A DNA stretch of 64,000 bases from Psychroserpens burtonensis DSM 12212 (GTDB lineage Bacteria > Bacteroidota > Bacteroidia > Flavobacteriales > Flavobacteriaceae). Each line of letters starts with the position of its first letter. The stretch's first letter is position 1. Position numbers and translations under genes: made by a program. Positions 7,325 to 16,463 of the stretch are shown here, one piece after another. The notes beneath the pieces were generated by a model, which saw only the letters and a list, made by a program, of their open reading frames with translations, was not told the origin of the DNA and did not search any database. The stretch is from assembly GCF_000425305.1 (NCBI RefSeq), contig NZ_AUDE01000001.1, positions 62,001 through 126,000 on the forward strand, written 5' to 3'.

Positions 7325-8923
7325 ATGAACCACAAGCTTATTACCCTAACTATTGGCTGCTTAGTATGTGCTTTCATCTCTTTTGGACAGGATTCCATTC
7401 CGAAGAAAAAAGAAATAAAACGACTCACAGAAGCCGATTTTGTTGCCGGTGAAACCTACGTGATTGATACGATTATTGATGGCAAAAACTTTTTTAAAAA
7501 GGGCCTTAATATCAAGCCAGAACTAGATTCTATTCAAAACCGAAAACTTCTAGACCATCCTCATGCTGCCGAAATTGACGAAAAATGGTTAGAAGAATTA
7601 TATAGTAATGTACTCTTTGATAGTATTTATGAATCTGTCACGACTCTTAAATACGATCCTGTTGATTATCCTGAATTAACAACAGACACCTTAAAAGCGA
7701 GATTAAAACGGCTCAATGCAAGAACACCTTTTAATGTTGAATACAATCCTTCATTAGAGAGCGTTATAAAATCATACTTGAAACATCGACGTAATTCTAT
7801 GTCACGATTAATGTCTTTGAGTCATTATTATTTTCCGTTGTTTGAAGAGTCATTGGATAATTATGATATTCCGTTAGAGGTTAAATATTTAGCAATTGTA
7901 GAGTCTGCTTTAAAACCAAAAGCAAAATCTAGAGTTGGGGCAACAGGACTATGGCAGTTTATGTTTGGCACAGGGAAAGAGTATGGACTCAACGTGAGCA
8001 GTTATGTCGACGAACGTAGCGATCCTGTAAAATCTACGGTAGCAGCGAGTCAATATTTAGCGCGTTTATATAAAATTTTTGGTGATTGGGATTTGGCGCT
8101 AGCAGCTTATAACTCAGGTCCAGGAAATGTTTCAAAAGCGATTCGTCGTTCTGGTGGTTATGAGAACTACTGGAATATCAGACCTCATCTTCCACGTGAA
8201 ACAGCAGGATATTTGCCAGCATTTTTAGCAACAATGTATATTTTTGAATTCGCTGAAGAGCATGGTTTTAAAATTGAAAAACCTAATTATCGTTATGTAG
8301 AGACAGATACGATTCACGTGAAACAGATGATTTCTTTAGATCAAGTTTCAGAGCTTGTTGATGTGCCTATTGAGGAACTTCAGTTCTTGAATCCGTCGTA
8401 TAAGTTAGATATCATTCCATTTATTAAAGGAGAAGATTATACGCTGCGATTACCGCGAGAAGCTATTGGTAGATTTGTGACTAATGAAATCGAGATTTAT
8501 ACTTATGTTACAGCAGAATTGAACAAGCGAGAAAAACCACTTCCGCAGTTATTTGACGCAAAAAGCAAAACACGATATCGTGTGCGGTCCGGAGATTACC
8601 TGGGTAAGATTGCTAGAAAATTTGGTGTACGAGTAAGCCAAATTAAACAATGGAATGGTTTGCGAGGTAACAATCTAAAAATCGGACAACGATTAACTAT
8701 TTACCCAAGAAAACCCAATACGTCTTCTGGGAAAGCAGCGGCAAGCACACCTAAAAAAGTTATAAATACCGAAGGTAAATCTACATATAAGGTTAGAGAA
8801 GGAGATTCGCTTTGGAGTATCTCTCAAAAATTTCCAGGAGTTTCTGTTCAAAATATTAAAGAATGGAACGATATTAGTGGTAACAAATTGAAAATAGGAA
8901 CGACCTTAGTCGTTTCGAAATAA
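7325..8923 (+). CDS. Membrane-bound lytic murein transglycosylase with two LysM domains (MltD-like)
   Basis: A secreted peptidoglycan enzyme of 532 residues. A signal peptide covers about residues 1-21. The SLT domain spans roughly 150-330, with catalytic Glu193 in IVESALKPKAKSRVGATGLW and the AAYNSGPGNV segment of family-1 transglycosylases. Two LysM peptidoglycan-binding domains follow (about 418-463 and 485-531), each with a Y-x-V-x-x-GD core. It cleaves glycan strands to 1,6-anhydro-muropeptides. The downstream DUF4837 gene starts 23 nt later, so both are probably cotranscribed. Two parS-like matches lie in the coding sequence. Confidence 0.93.
   Translation: MNHKLITLTIGCLVCAFISFGQDSIPKKKEIKRLTEADFVAGETYVIDTIIDGKNFFKKGLNIKPELDSIQNRKLLDHPHAAEIDEKWLEELYSNVLFDSIYESVTTLKYDPVDYPELTTDTLKARLKRLNARTPFNVEYNPSLESVIKSYLKHRRNSMSRLMSLSHYYFPLFEESLDNYDIPLEVKYLAIVESALKPKAKSRVGATGLWQFMFGTGKEYGLNVSSYVDERSDPVKSTVAASQYLARLYKIFGDWDLALAAYNSGPGNVSKAIRRSGGYENYWNIRPHLPRETAGYLPAFLATMYIFEFAEEHGFKIEKPNYRYVETDTIHVKQMISLDQVSELVDVPIEELQFLNPSYKLDIIPFIKGEDYTLRLPREAIGRFVTNEIEIYTYVTAELNKREKPLPQLFDAKSKTRYRVRSGDYLGKIARKFGVRVSQIKQWNGLRGNNLKIGQRLTIYPRKPNTSSGKAAASTPKKVINTEGKSTYKVREGDSLWSISQKFPGVSVQNIKEWNDISGNKLKIGTTLVVSK
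8188..8203. promoter_or_regulatory. parS-like site inside the transglycosylase gene (15/16 match)
   Basis: TCTTCCACGTGAAACA differs from TGTTCCACGTGAAACA only at the second base. It encodes part of the conserved LPRETAGY segment, so protein constraint could explain it in part. It sits 7 kb from the two perfect sites. Confidence 0.4.
8310..8325. promoter_or_regulatory. Degenerate parS-like site inside the transglycosylase gene (14/16 match)
   Basis: CGATTCACGTGAAACA differs from TGTTTCACGTGAAACA at the first and third bases. Its right part, CACGTGAAACA, is identical to that of the site at 8188, 122 bp away. Binding by ParB is uncertain. Confidence 0.3.
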
Positions 8924-8946
8924 TTAGAACTCAATAAACAAGAAAA

Positions 8947-9921
8947 ATGATTAAGAACATATTAGGTATTTTATTAATTGCTACGTTGCTTTTTGGATGT
9001 GATGATAAAAACGCACAGCGTATAGTGCCACAATCTTCAGGCAATATAAATAGTGTGGTTGTGGTTTCAGACAATCTACTATGGGAAAACAGTGTTGGTG
9101 AAGCCATAAGAGATATTCTTGCAGCGTCTGTTGAAGGATTATCTAAAGATGAGCCTCAGTTCTCAATGAGCCAAATGCCTACCGAAGTATTCTCTGGTTT
9201 TGCAAAAAATAACAGAACAGTTTTAAAGATCGAAAAAGGCAAAGAAGCAGCAACCCAAATTGCTAGAGATGCTTATGCAAGACCACAAACTTTAGTGGTT
9301 ATTTCTGGACAAACAAATGCTGAAATTATTGAACAGATTAAAACGAACTCTGTGAAAATAATAAATGCATTTAAAAAAACGGAATTAAAAGAACGTCAAC
9401 GTAGAACGAGTAAATCCTTATTTAACGATTCTCAAATTAGAGAAAAATTAGGGGTGTCTTTACAATTCCCTACAGCGTATAGAATTGCAAAAACAGAAGA
9501 CGATTTCTTTTGGATTAGAAGAGACATTGAAACAGGAAATGTTGATTTATTAGTATATGAAATACCATTATCATCTATTAGAAAAGGAGACAGTGCAGTA
9601 GTAGATATCGTTAGAGTTAGAGATAGTGTTGGTAAAATACATATTGAAGGTGCATTAGAGAACAGCTATATGGCAACAGAGCCAGCATTTACACCTTTTA
9701 TTAGTAATGTTATTATTGATAATAAACCAACCTTTGAAACTAGAGGGTTATGGGACTTAAAAAACGCTTTCATGTCTGGACCTTTTATAAACTATGCTAT
9801 TGAAGACAAAGTTAATAATCGGTACATCATAGTAGAAGGTTATGTGTTTGCACCGTCAATTTCAAAACGAGATTATGTTTTTGAACTGGAATCTATTATA
9901 AAATCAATAGCTATTAAGTAA
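8947..9921 (+). CDS. DUF4837 family lipoprotein
   Basis: A 324-residue protein whose signal ends in the lipobox LLFGC (Cys18), so it is a probable lipoprotein. The sequence after the Cys (DDKNAQRIVPQSSGNINSVV) and the body match the DUF4837 family that flavobacteria carry beside this LysM transglycosylase. There is no known enzymatic motif. It lies 23 nt downstream of the transglycosylase gene and ahead of a strong terminator. A role in the cell envelope is inferred from the neighbour and the lipid anchor only. Confidence 0.82.
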   Translation: MIKNILGILLIATLLFGCDDKNAQRIVPQSSGNINSVVVVSDNLLWENSVGEAIRDILAASVEGLSKDEPQFSMSQMPTEVFSGFAKNNRTVLKIEKGKEAATQIARDAYARPQTLVVISGQTNAEIIEQIKTNSVKIINAFKKTELKERQRRTSKSLFNDSQIREKLGVSLQFPTAYRIAKTEDDFFWIRRDIETGNVDLLVYEIPLSSIRKGDSAVVDIVRVRDSVGKIHIEGALENSYMATEPAFTPFISNVIIDNKPTFETRGLWDLKNAFMSGPFINYAIEDKVNNRYIIVEGYVFAPSISKRDYVFELESIIKSIAIK

Positions 9922-9942
9922 ACGTAGACTAAACTAAAAAAT

Positions 9943-9975
9943 AAAGCCAACGATGATCGTTGGCTTTGTTTTTTT
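9943..9975. terminator. Bidirectional terminator between DUF4837 and tatA
   Basis: A 10-bp stem (9943-9952 with 9958-9967, core GCCAACG / CGTTGGC) and a 5-nt loop are followed by TTTGTTTTTTT on the plus strand. The minus strand also shows a T-rich run after the same stem. It serves the two convergent genes. Confidence 0.88.
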
Positions 9976-9996
9976 ATACGTTTTAAGAATAATTAT

Positions 9997-10188
9997 TTAT
10001 TCTTTTTCAGTTGTAGATGCAGATGTTGAGTCTTCGTCTTTGCTGGCATCTTTAAATTCTTTAATACCACTTCCTAGACCTCTCATGAGTTCTGGAATTT
10101 TCTTTCCTCCAAACATTAATAAAACCACAACAACGATTAAAATTATTTGCCATGCTCCTGGAGCTAAAAATATGCTAGATGTTATCAT
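9997..10188 (-). CDS. tatA: Sec-independent (twin-arginine) translocase subunit TatA/E
   Basis: A 63-residue protein with one N-terminal membrane helix (about residues 11-25), the [20 protein letters not shown] hinge and amphipathic helix, and an acidic tail. This is the TatA plan; it oligomerises to form the pore for folded Tat substrates. No tatC is present nearby, as is usual in Bacteroidota where tatA and tatC are unlinked. Monocistronic between the shared terminator and its own -7 element. Confidence 0.93.
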   Translation of the reverse strand: MITSSIFLAPGAWQIILIVVVVLLMFGGKKIPELMRGLGSGIKEFKDASKDEDSTSASTTEKE

Positions 10189-10207
10189 AATAAAGTATTT
10201 TGAACTG

Positions 10208-10215
10208 CAAATTTA
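10208..10215 (-). promoter_or_regulatory. Promoter -7 element for tatA
   Basis: Reads TAAATTTG on the minus strand, an exact TAnnTTTG match, 19 nt before the tatA ATG. The -33 region lacks a well-spaced TTG. Confidence 0.45.
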
Positions 10216-10288
10216 ATAATTATACTTCAAATTAAACGTTAATAAGTAAACTTTAACCAAGGCTGGTTACAATTGGACTTATTTTAAT

Positions 10289-10296
10289 TAATTTTG
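10289..10296 (+). promoter_or_regulatory. Promoter -7 element for the M23 peptidase gene
   Basis: TAATTTTG matches TAnnTTTG and ends 7 nt before the ATG at 10304, giving a very short or absent leader. The nearest TTG (10273) is too close to be a standard -33 box. Confidence 0.45.
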
Positions 10297-10303
10297 TGTA
10301 ACA

Positions 10304-11170
10304 ATGGCAAAAAAAGAGAAAGAAAAAAAATTTAAAAAAAAGTTACTTCATAAGTACCGTTTGGTAGTTCTTAATGAAGACACTTTTGAGGAGCGTTTTG
10401 CCATAAAATTGACACGTCTAAACGTTTTTGTTATTTTATCTTTGGGAACTATATTACTTATTGCAGGTACTATTTTTCTAATTGCTTTCACGTCGTTAAA
10501 AGAATATATACCTGGTTATTCTTCTACCGCTTTAAAAAAACAAGCTACAGTTTTAAATTATAAAACAGATTCTTTATTGCAGGTTATAAACCTCAATAAG
10601 CAATATTACACTTCAATTAGGAAAGTGTTGACAGGGGATGTGGCGTCTGTTGAATTTAATAGAGACTCTATTATAGATGCGGCAAACATAGACCCTAGAG
10701 GTTTGGATTTGAAACCAACCAAAGAAGATTCTTTGCTAAGAGAGTTAGTTGACAAAGAAGATAAGTATAATGTATTTGAATCTTCAATATCGGCTACAAA
10801 TTTTGTCTTGTTCCCTCCAGTAAATGGAATTATTTCTGAAGGTTATAATATTAAGGAAAAGCATTTTGCAGTAGACATCGTTGTTGCCAAAGACACACCT
10901 GTAAAAGCAACCGCAGATGGTACTGTTATTTTTGCAGAGTGGACAGCAGATACAGGTTATGTTGTGATTATTGAGCATAGTTATGAACTCATTTCTGTAT
11001 ATAAACATAATGCTTCAATAACCAAAGAGCAAGGAGATTTAGTGAAATCGGGAGAAGTAATAGCCATGGCAGGAAACGCAGGAGAATTGACAACAGGACC
11101 TCATTTACATTTTGAACTTTGGAGCAGAGGTTACCCCGTAAATCCAACAAATTTTATAGACTTTAACTAA
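10304..11170 (+). CDS. M23 family metallopeptidase (LytM-type), membrane anchored
   Basis: A 288-residue protein. It has a Lys-rich cytoplasmic N-terminus (1-40), one membrane helix (about 41-63), a linker with coiled-coil character and a C-terminal LytM domain. Zinc ligands are visible as His187 and Asp191 in HFAVD and the HLH pair (267-269) in GPHLHFEL. It is likely to cut peptide crosslinks in peptidoglycan or to regulate amidases; the metal ligands look intact, so activity is expected. The stop overlaps the GH3-like gene by one base, so the two are cotranscribed. Confidence 0.92.
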   Translation: MAKKEKEKKFKKKLLHKYRLVVLNEDTFEERFAIKLTRLNVFVILSLGTILLIAGTIFLIAFTSLKEYIPGYSSTALKKQATVLNYKTDSLLQVINLNKQYYTSIRKVLTGDVASVEFNRDSIIDAANIDPRGLDLKPTKEDSLLRELVDKEDKYNVFESSISATNFVLFPPVNGIISEGYNIKEKHFAVDIVVAKDTPVKATADGTVIFAEWTADTGYVVIIEHSYELISVYKHNASITKEQGDLVKSGEVIAMAGNAGELTTGPHLHFELWSRGYPVNPTNFIDFN

Positions 11171-12672
11171 TGGGATTTTTTAAGCCTTTACTAGCAAAAC
11201 TCTTTGCAAAATATGTAAGAAAATCTATATTAAGATGGTCTAGCAAGCCTATTGAAACTCAGTATAAGGTTTTTAAAACCTTAATTGATGAAGCGTCGAA
11301 TACGCAGTTTGGTAGAGACCACGATTTTAAATCTATAAAAACATATCACGATTTTATTGAGCGTGTTCCAATACGAGATTATGAAGAGTTAAAACCGTAC
11401 GTTGATAGGGTTGTTACAGGAGAAGAAGATGTTTTATGGAAAGGAAAGCCATTGTATTTCGCAAAAACATCTGGTACAACTTCTGGAGCAAAATACATCC
11501 CGTTAACAAAGGAGAGTATGCCAACACACGTTGAAGCTGCCAGGAATGCGATCTTAATGTATATTGCCGAAACAGGAAACAGCCAATTTGTAGATGGCAA
11601 AATGATTTTCTTACAAGGGAGTCCAACTCTCGAAGAAAAAAACGGAGTACAATTGGGTAGACTCTCGGGAATTGTAGCGCATTATGTTCCTAAATACCTT
11701 CAAAAAAACAGAATGCCGTCATGGGAAACTAATTGTATTGATGATTGGGAAACTAAAGTAGAGGCTATTGTAGAGGAAACGCTTCCAGAGGATATGTCGG
11801 TTATTTCTGGAATCCCATCGTGGGTTCAGATGTATTTTGAGAAAATCAATATCAAGACAGGGAAAAAAGTTGGTGAAGTGTTTAAAAACTTTAATCTTTT
11901 CATTTTTGGAGGTGTTAATTACGAACCCTATCGAGCAAAATTTGAAAATCTTATTGGGCGACAAGTAGATAGTATTGAGTTGTATCCTGCAAGTGAAGGG
12001 TTTTTTGCGTTTCAAGATCAACAGAACGAAAAAGGGATGCTTTTACAATTAAACTCAGGAATGTTTTATGAGTTTGTTGAAGCCAATCATTTTTTTGACG
12101 ACAATCCAAAACGTCTCACGATTTCCGAAGTAAAAATTGGTGTCAATTACGTCATGATTATTTCTACCAATGCGGGACTTTGGGCTTATAATATTGGCGA
12201 TACTATTGAGTTTACGTGTACAAAGCCTTACAGAATAATAGTTTCAGGAAGAATCAAACATTTTATTTCTGCATTTGGCGAACATGTGATTGGTAAAGAA
12301 GTTGAGCAAGCCTTACAAGATGCAACCCAAGGTTTGGAGGTTCGTGTTTCAGAGTTTACAGTTGCTCCGCAGATTAATCCATATTCTGGATTACCATTTC
12401 ATGAGTGGTTTATTGAGTTTGAAAATCCCCCTAAAGATATTTTGGAGTTGGCAAAAAAAATTGATGCTTCTATGCAAAAACAGAATAGTTACTACTATGA
12501 TTTGATCTTCGGAAATGTACTACAACCATTAAAAATTTCAACTGTAAAGAACAAGGGGTTTCAAGACTACATGAAATCCATAGGTAAATTAGGTGGACAA
12601 AATAAGATACCAAGATTATCAAATGATCGAAAAATAGCAGATTCTTTATCTGCTCAAAAATTGTTGAAATAA
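11170..12672 (+). CDS. GH3-family acyl-adenylate-forming enzyme
   Basis: A 500-residue member of the GH3 (auxin-responsive promoter) family. GH3 enzymes adenylate an acid and couple it to an amine, as plant enzymes do with jasmonate or auxin. Visible motifs are the ATP-binding FAKTSGTTSGAKYIPLT loop (near residue 98), LYPASEGFFAFQ and the C-terminal NIGDTIEFT / RIKHFISAFGEHV block. The bacterial substrate is unknown. The ATG overlaps the stop of the peptidase gene. The family is standard in flavobacteria, so no transfer needs to be invoked. Confidence 0.88.
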   Translation: MGFFKPLLAKLFAKYVRKSILRWSSKPIETQYKVFKTLIDEASNTQFGRDHDFKSIKTYHDFIERVPIRDYEELKPYVDRVVTGEEDVLWKGKPLYFAKTSGTTSGAKYIPLTKESMPTHVEAARNAILMYIAETGNSQFVDGKMIFLQGSPTLEEKNGVQLGRLSGIVAHYVPKYLQKNRMPSWETNCIDDWETKVEAIVEETLPEDMSVISGIPSWVQMYFEKINIKTGKKVGEVFKNFNLFIFGGVNYEPYRAKFENLIGRQVDSIELYPASEGFFAFQDQQNEKGMLLQLNSGMFYEFVEANHFFDDNPKRLTISEVKIGVNYVMIISTNAGLWAYNIGDTIEFTCTKPYRIIVSGRIKHFISAFGEHVIGKEVEQALQDATQGLEVRVSEFTVAPQINPYSGLPFHEWFIEFENPPKDILELAKKIDASMQKQNSYYYDLIFGNVLQPLKISTVKNKGFQDYMKSIGKLGGQNKIPRLSNDRKIADSLSAQKLLK

Positions 12673-12675
12673 TAC

Positions 12676-12683
12676 TATATTTG
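12676..12683 (+). promoter_or_regulatory. Promoter -7 element before the 12701 gene
   Basis: TATATTTG, an exact TAnnTTTG match, lies 17 nt before the ATG at 12701 and directly after the GH3-like stop codon. Confidence 0.45.
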
Positions 12684-12700
12684 TCCGCAAACGACAACGA

Positions 12701-14392
12701 ATGAACAAAAGAAAAATTCACGAAAGAACGAGAGCTCAAGAAAGTTCAAATGCCATTGAGAGAATGTATGTTACGATGCGACATTTGTTTAATCGTGGTT
12801 TTTATAAACCAATGGGTGTTTCTGGTGAGACTCTTAGAGAGTCTTTATTGTTATTACGACCAGAAATTTATGGTTCTATTTCCGAAGAAAAAGCAGAGCT
12901 AGAGGGTTTATTATATGTTATTGATCGATTACCAGAAGGTATTGAGGAATGTACATTTATTAACCTTACCAGTGATGAAGGTTATGGTAATTCCCATTTT
13001 AAGCCCATAATTCCACCAAAAAGACGTCGTAACTGTTATCGTATAGATGAAGAGCAGATGAATATTGAAATCACTCGCGGGCGCTCAGAAATTTATGATA
13101 TTTTAACGCACCTTACATTTTTATTTATTGAGTCTCACAAGATAAGTAAGCGGGTTTTAATAGATGAGAAAGGGTCAACCACTAGAGATTGGATTAAACT
13201 AGAAAAGGCGGTACTTTCAAAAAATAAATTAACACAACAAGAGCGTGAAATAGCGATTACTCACACTGCTAATATTTTAGGTAGAACATTTGAAGAGCTC
13301 ACCAATGCTCATTTAAAATTTACTAATAAAGCGCAACCAGAGCGATTGCTTCATATTGTGTATTGGTTAGGGAAGCTTGCTATTGAAGAGGTGGTAAATA
13401 ATAATAAACGAACAGTAACTTTTAGTCCGGTTTTAAGAGAGCGTTTAGGGCATCATTTATACGGTGAAATTTGGGCAGACAATATAAAGGAGGTTCTTAA
13501 AAAGAAGAAGCTTTTAGGGCGACCAATACATGTGATTAGTGCCAATATGCATAGTGTTATGAATTCTATTTTTGCACCTATTGCTTTAAAAACCATGGCT
13601 GTAAAAAAAGATATTTTTGACATTTATGAAACCATAGGTAAAAAGGAAAATGAAAATCTACGTAATAAAATTACTAGAGAAGCGTTGCAATGTGGTATGA
13701 CATATATTGAGGATACTTCTGGTACTAACATAGATGTGCAGATTTTTGATACCGCTCAAATTGATTTTTCTAAAACAGATATCAAGATTGGAAGCACGTT
13801 TGAAGATGACGAAAAGCCTGTAATTTTTGTTATGGATTATGCTTTTGGAGAACAAGCCTACGAAACGATGGATGAGCTTTTAAAGCCTTATAATGATGGT
13901 GATGAAAAGGTGCTTTTAAATATAGAATCTGTTTCTATTATGGGTAAAGCGGGAATTTTAGAAGGGGGTAAAGGAGATATTATGATTCCTTCTGCTCATA
14001 TTTTTGAAGGTACTGCAGACAACTATCCTTTTAAGAACGAGCTTAGCAGGGCAGATTTAGAAGGACAAGGGGTTAAGGTTTTTGAAGGATCTATGATTAG
14101 TGTTTTAGGAACATCACTTCAAAATAAAGAAATACTAAAGTTCTTTTATAACTCTACTTGGAATGTGATTGGACTAGAAATGGAAGGAGCTCATTATCAA
14201 AAAGCAATACAAGCAGCATCAAAGGTTAGGGGGAGTATAAACCCTAATGTAAAGGTGCGCTACGCTTATTATGCCAGTGATAACCCATTAGAAACGGGAA
14301 GTACTTTAGCATCTGGTGGTTTAGGGACTTCTGGAGTTAAACCTACCTATTTGATAACAAGAATAATATTACAACAGATATTTAATAAATAA
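12701..14392 (+). CDS. Conserved Bacteroidota protein of unknown function (probably DUF6909), nucleoside-phosphorylase-like C-terminus
   Basis: A 563-residue soluble protein without signal or membrane segments. The N-terminal half is charged and helical with no motif I recognise. The C-terminal third has several Gly-rich segments (MGKAGILEGGKGDIMIPSAH) and the segment NVIGLEMEGAHYQKAI. A Met-Glu-Gly after a hydrophobic strand resembles the ribose-binding motif of nucleoside phosphorylases and AMP nucleosidase. That similarity is my reading, not a confirmed domain call. The polysaccharide locus begins 9 nt downstream, yet the gene is conserved outside such loci as far as I recall. Confidence 0.6.
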   Translation: MNKRKIHERTRAQESSNAIERMYVTMRHLFNRGFYKPMGVSGETLRESLLLLRPEIYGSISEEKAELEGLLYVIDRLPEGIEECTFINLTSDEGYGNSHFKPIIPPKRRRNCYRIDEEQMNIEITRGRSEIYDILTHLTFLFIESHKISKRVLIDEKGSTTRDWIKLEKAVLSKNKLTQQEREIAITHTANILGRTFEELTNAHLKFTNKAQPERLLHIVYWLGKLAIEEVVNNNKRTVTFSPVLRERLGHHLYGEIWADNIKEVLKKKKLLGRPIHVISANMHSVMNSIFAPIALKTMAVKKDIFDIYETIGKKENENLRNKITREALQCGMTYIEDTSGTNIDVQIFDTAQIDFSKTDIKIGSTFEDDEKPVIFVMDYAFGEQAYETMDELLKPYNDGDEKVLLNIESVSIMGKAGILEGGKGDIMIPSAHIFEGTADNYPFKNELSRADLEGQGVKVFEGSMISVLGTSLQNKEILKFFYNSTWNVIGLEMEGAHYQKAIQAASKVRGSINPNVKVRYAYYASDNPLETGSTLASGGLGTSGVKPTYLITRIILQQIFNK

Positions 14393-14401
14393 TATAAAGA
14401 T

Positions 14402-15454
14402 ATGAGTGAAAATTTACCTAACACCAACAAAAATGAAGAAGTAGATCTAGGTGTTTTATTTAATGCTATTGGAAAGTTTTTTGACAAAATATTTAATTTT
14501 ATATCTAATTTTTTTAAAGTTTTATTTTCGGTATTTATTTATACGTTGAAACCTTTAATAGCTAATTTTAAGATTATATTAGTAATAATGATATTGTCTG
14601 GGGTTATTGGGTATACCATGGAAAAGTATAAGACGCAAACATATAAATCAGTAATGTATGTAAAGCCTTATTTTGATTCAAAGTATCAACTGGTAAATAA
14701 TATCAATTACTTTAATGCTTTAATATCAAATAAAGATTACGAAACGTTAATAGAAGTATTTGATATCACAGACGAAGAGTCTAAAATTATAGACCGATTT
14801 GAGATCGAGATAGGACCAGAAAGTGAAAACGATAAAATAAAGGATTACGATACATACTTAAAATCATTAGATAGCATAAGGGCACAAAGCATAAGTTATG
14901 ATGATTTTATCGAAAATAGAGACATCTTTTCATCAGATTTCTTTGAAATAACTGTTTATGCTAACAAGAAAGATGTTTTTAAAAATCTAGAAAATGGATT
15001 AAACTCTTCTTTTGAGAATACTTATTCAGAAAAGAAGAAGCAAAAAAGGGACTCTTTACTCTATATAAAGAAGCAAAATATCTTGGCTTCTATTAGATCT
15101 GTTGATTCATTACAAAAAGTCTACATTAAAGTATTAGAACAGGACTCTAAGACTAGTAGTAGCACTATAAGCCTTTCTGAAGGATTTTCAATTGAGCCTG
15201 AAAACTCAAGAACAAAAGAGTATGAATTGCTTAACAAGGAACTGGAACTTAGAAAAGAATTAAGTGCATTAGAAGAAAAGAAAATTGAGGAAAATGACTT
15301 TTTTGATATTGTTTCTGGATTTCAAGATATAGGTAGTATATCAAAAACTATTTTTCAGAAGTATTCAATTATTTTACCATTATTGGCTTTTGCCATAATA
15401 TGTCTAATATTTATGATGAAAAAAAGTGTAGCATTTGTGAAAAGGTATGATTAA
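14402..15454 (+). CDS. Wzz/chain-length-determinant-like polysaccharide co-polymerase
   Basis: A 350-residue protein with a Phe-rich amphipathic stretch and first membrane helix around residues 50-75 and a second near 328-343. The intervening periplasmic domain is helical and charged, with a probable coiled coil (roughly 195-295). This two-helix layout is that of polysaccharide co-polymerases that set O-antigen or capsule chain length. No tyrosine-kinase domain is fused. It is the first gene of the polysaccharide locus, 9 nt after the preceding gene and overlapping rfbB by 8 nt. The assignment rests on topology and context. Confidence 0.65.
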   Translation: MSENLPNTNKNEEVDLGVLFNAIGKFFDKIFNFISNFFKVLFSVFIYTLKPLIANFKIILVIMILSGVIGYTMEKYKTQTYKSVMYVKPYFDSKYQLVNNINYFNALISNKDYETLIEVFDITDEESKIIDRFEIEIGPESENDKIKDYDTYLKSLDSIRAQSISYDDFIENRDIFSSDFFEITVYANKKDVFKNLENGLNSSFENTYSEKKKQKRDSLLYIKKQNILASIRSVDSLQKVYIKVLEQDSKTSSSTISLSEGFSIEPENSRTKEYELLNKELELRKELSALEEKKIEENDFFDIVSGFQDIGSISKTIFQKYSIILPLLAFAIICLIFMMKKSVAFVKRYD

Positions 15455-16463
15455 TACAACAATATTAATAACAGGCGGAGCAGGTTTTATTGGATCAAAT
15501 TTTATAACTTATATTTTAGAACAAAACCCTAATACTAAGGTTGTAAATTTAGATAAGCTCACTTATGCAGGTGAGTTGTCTAATCTAAAGAAAGTCACGT
15601 CTCATAATTACAAGTTTATAAAAGGAGATATATGTGATAGAAGTTTAATTATCAGTCTATTTAAAGAGTATGATTTTGATGCGGTAATACATTTTGCTGC
15701 GGAATCCCATGTTGATAATTCTATCGAGAAACCTGATGAGTTTATTCAGACAAATGTTTTTGGAACTTTTAATCTTTTAGATGTTGCAAAAAATCATTGG
15801 ATGGATGGACCACACACTTTTAAAAAAGGGTCTGAACACAGAAGGTTTCATCACATATCCACAGACGAGGTTTATGGTACATTAGGAGAAACAGGGCTAT
15901 TTACAGAGCAAACACCATATGCGCCTAACAGTCCATACAGTGCTTCAAAAGCATCATCAGATTTTATTGTTAGAAGTTACTTTCATACCTACGGAATGAA
16001 TGTCGTAACTACTAACTGTTCAAATAATTATGGGCCAAAACAGCACGATGAAAAGTTAATTCCTACCATAATTAGGAAAGCGATAAATGGTGAACAAATT
16101 CCAATTTATGGAGATGGAAAAAACATAAGAGATTGGCTCTATGTTCTTGATCATTGTAAAGGAATAGATTTAGTTTTCCAAAAAGGGAGAACGGGAGAAA
16201 CGTATAATATTGGAGGTCATAACGAAAGAGATAATTTGTATATCGCCAACAAAATATGTGATATACTAGATGAAAGAAAGCTTAAAGAAGAATCTTTCAA
16301 AACACAAATTACCTTTGTTAATGATAGACCTGGTCATGATTTTAGATATGCAATTGATGCCTCTAAAATAGAAGATGAATTGGGTTGGAAAGCAGATGAA
16401 AACTTTGAAACTGGTATCAAAAAAACAATTGATTGGTATTTAGATAAATATAAAAGCATATGA
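15447..16463 (+). CDS. rfbB: dTDP-glucose 4,6-dehydratase
   Basis: A 338-residue short-chain dehydrogenase/reductase that converts dTDP-glucose to dTDP-4-keto-6-deoxyglucose. Visible are the NAD-binding GGAGFIGSN near the N-terminus, [11 protein letters not shown], the STDEVYG segment and the catalytic YSASK. Second enzyme of the dTDP-L-rhamnose pathway. It overlaps its neighbours on both sides (8 nt and 4 nt), consistent with a tightly coupled operon. Confidence 0.96.
   Translation: MINTTILITGGAGFIGSNFITYILEQNPNTKVVNLDKLTYAGELSNLKKVTSHNYKFIKGDICDRSLIISLFKEYDFDAVIHFAAESHVDNSIEKPDEFIQTNVFGTFNLLDVAKNHWMDGPHTFKKGSEHRRFHHISTDEVYGTLGETGLFTEQTPYAPNSPYSASKASSDFIVRSYFHTYGMNVVTTNCSNNYGPKQHDEKLIPTIIRKAINGEQIPIYGDGKNIRDWLYVLDHCKGIDLVFQKGRTGETYNIGGHNERDNLYIANKICDILDERKLKEESFKTQITFVNDRPGHDFRYAIDASKIEDELGWKADENFETGIKKTIDWYLDKYKSI

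Noticed and set aside
9953-10216. Plus-strand 87-codon frame across tatA
   Set aside because: It is the antisense of tatA and includes the terminator; the minus-strand TatA reading has clear family features.
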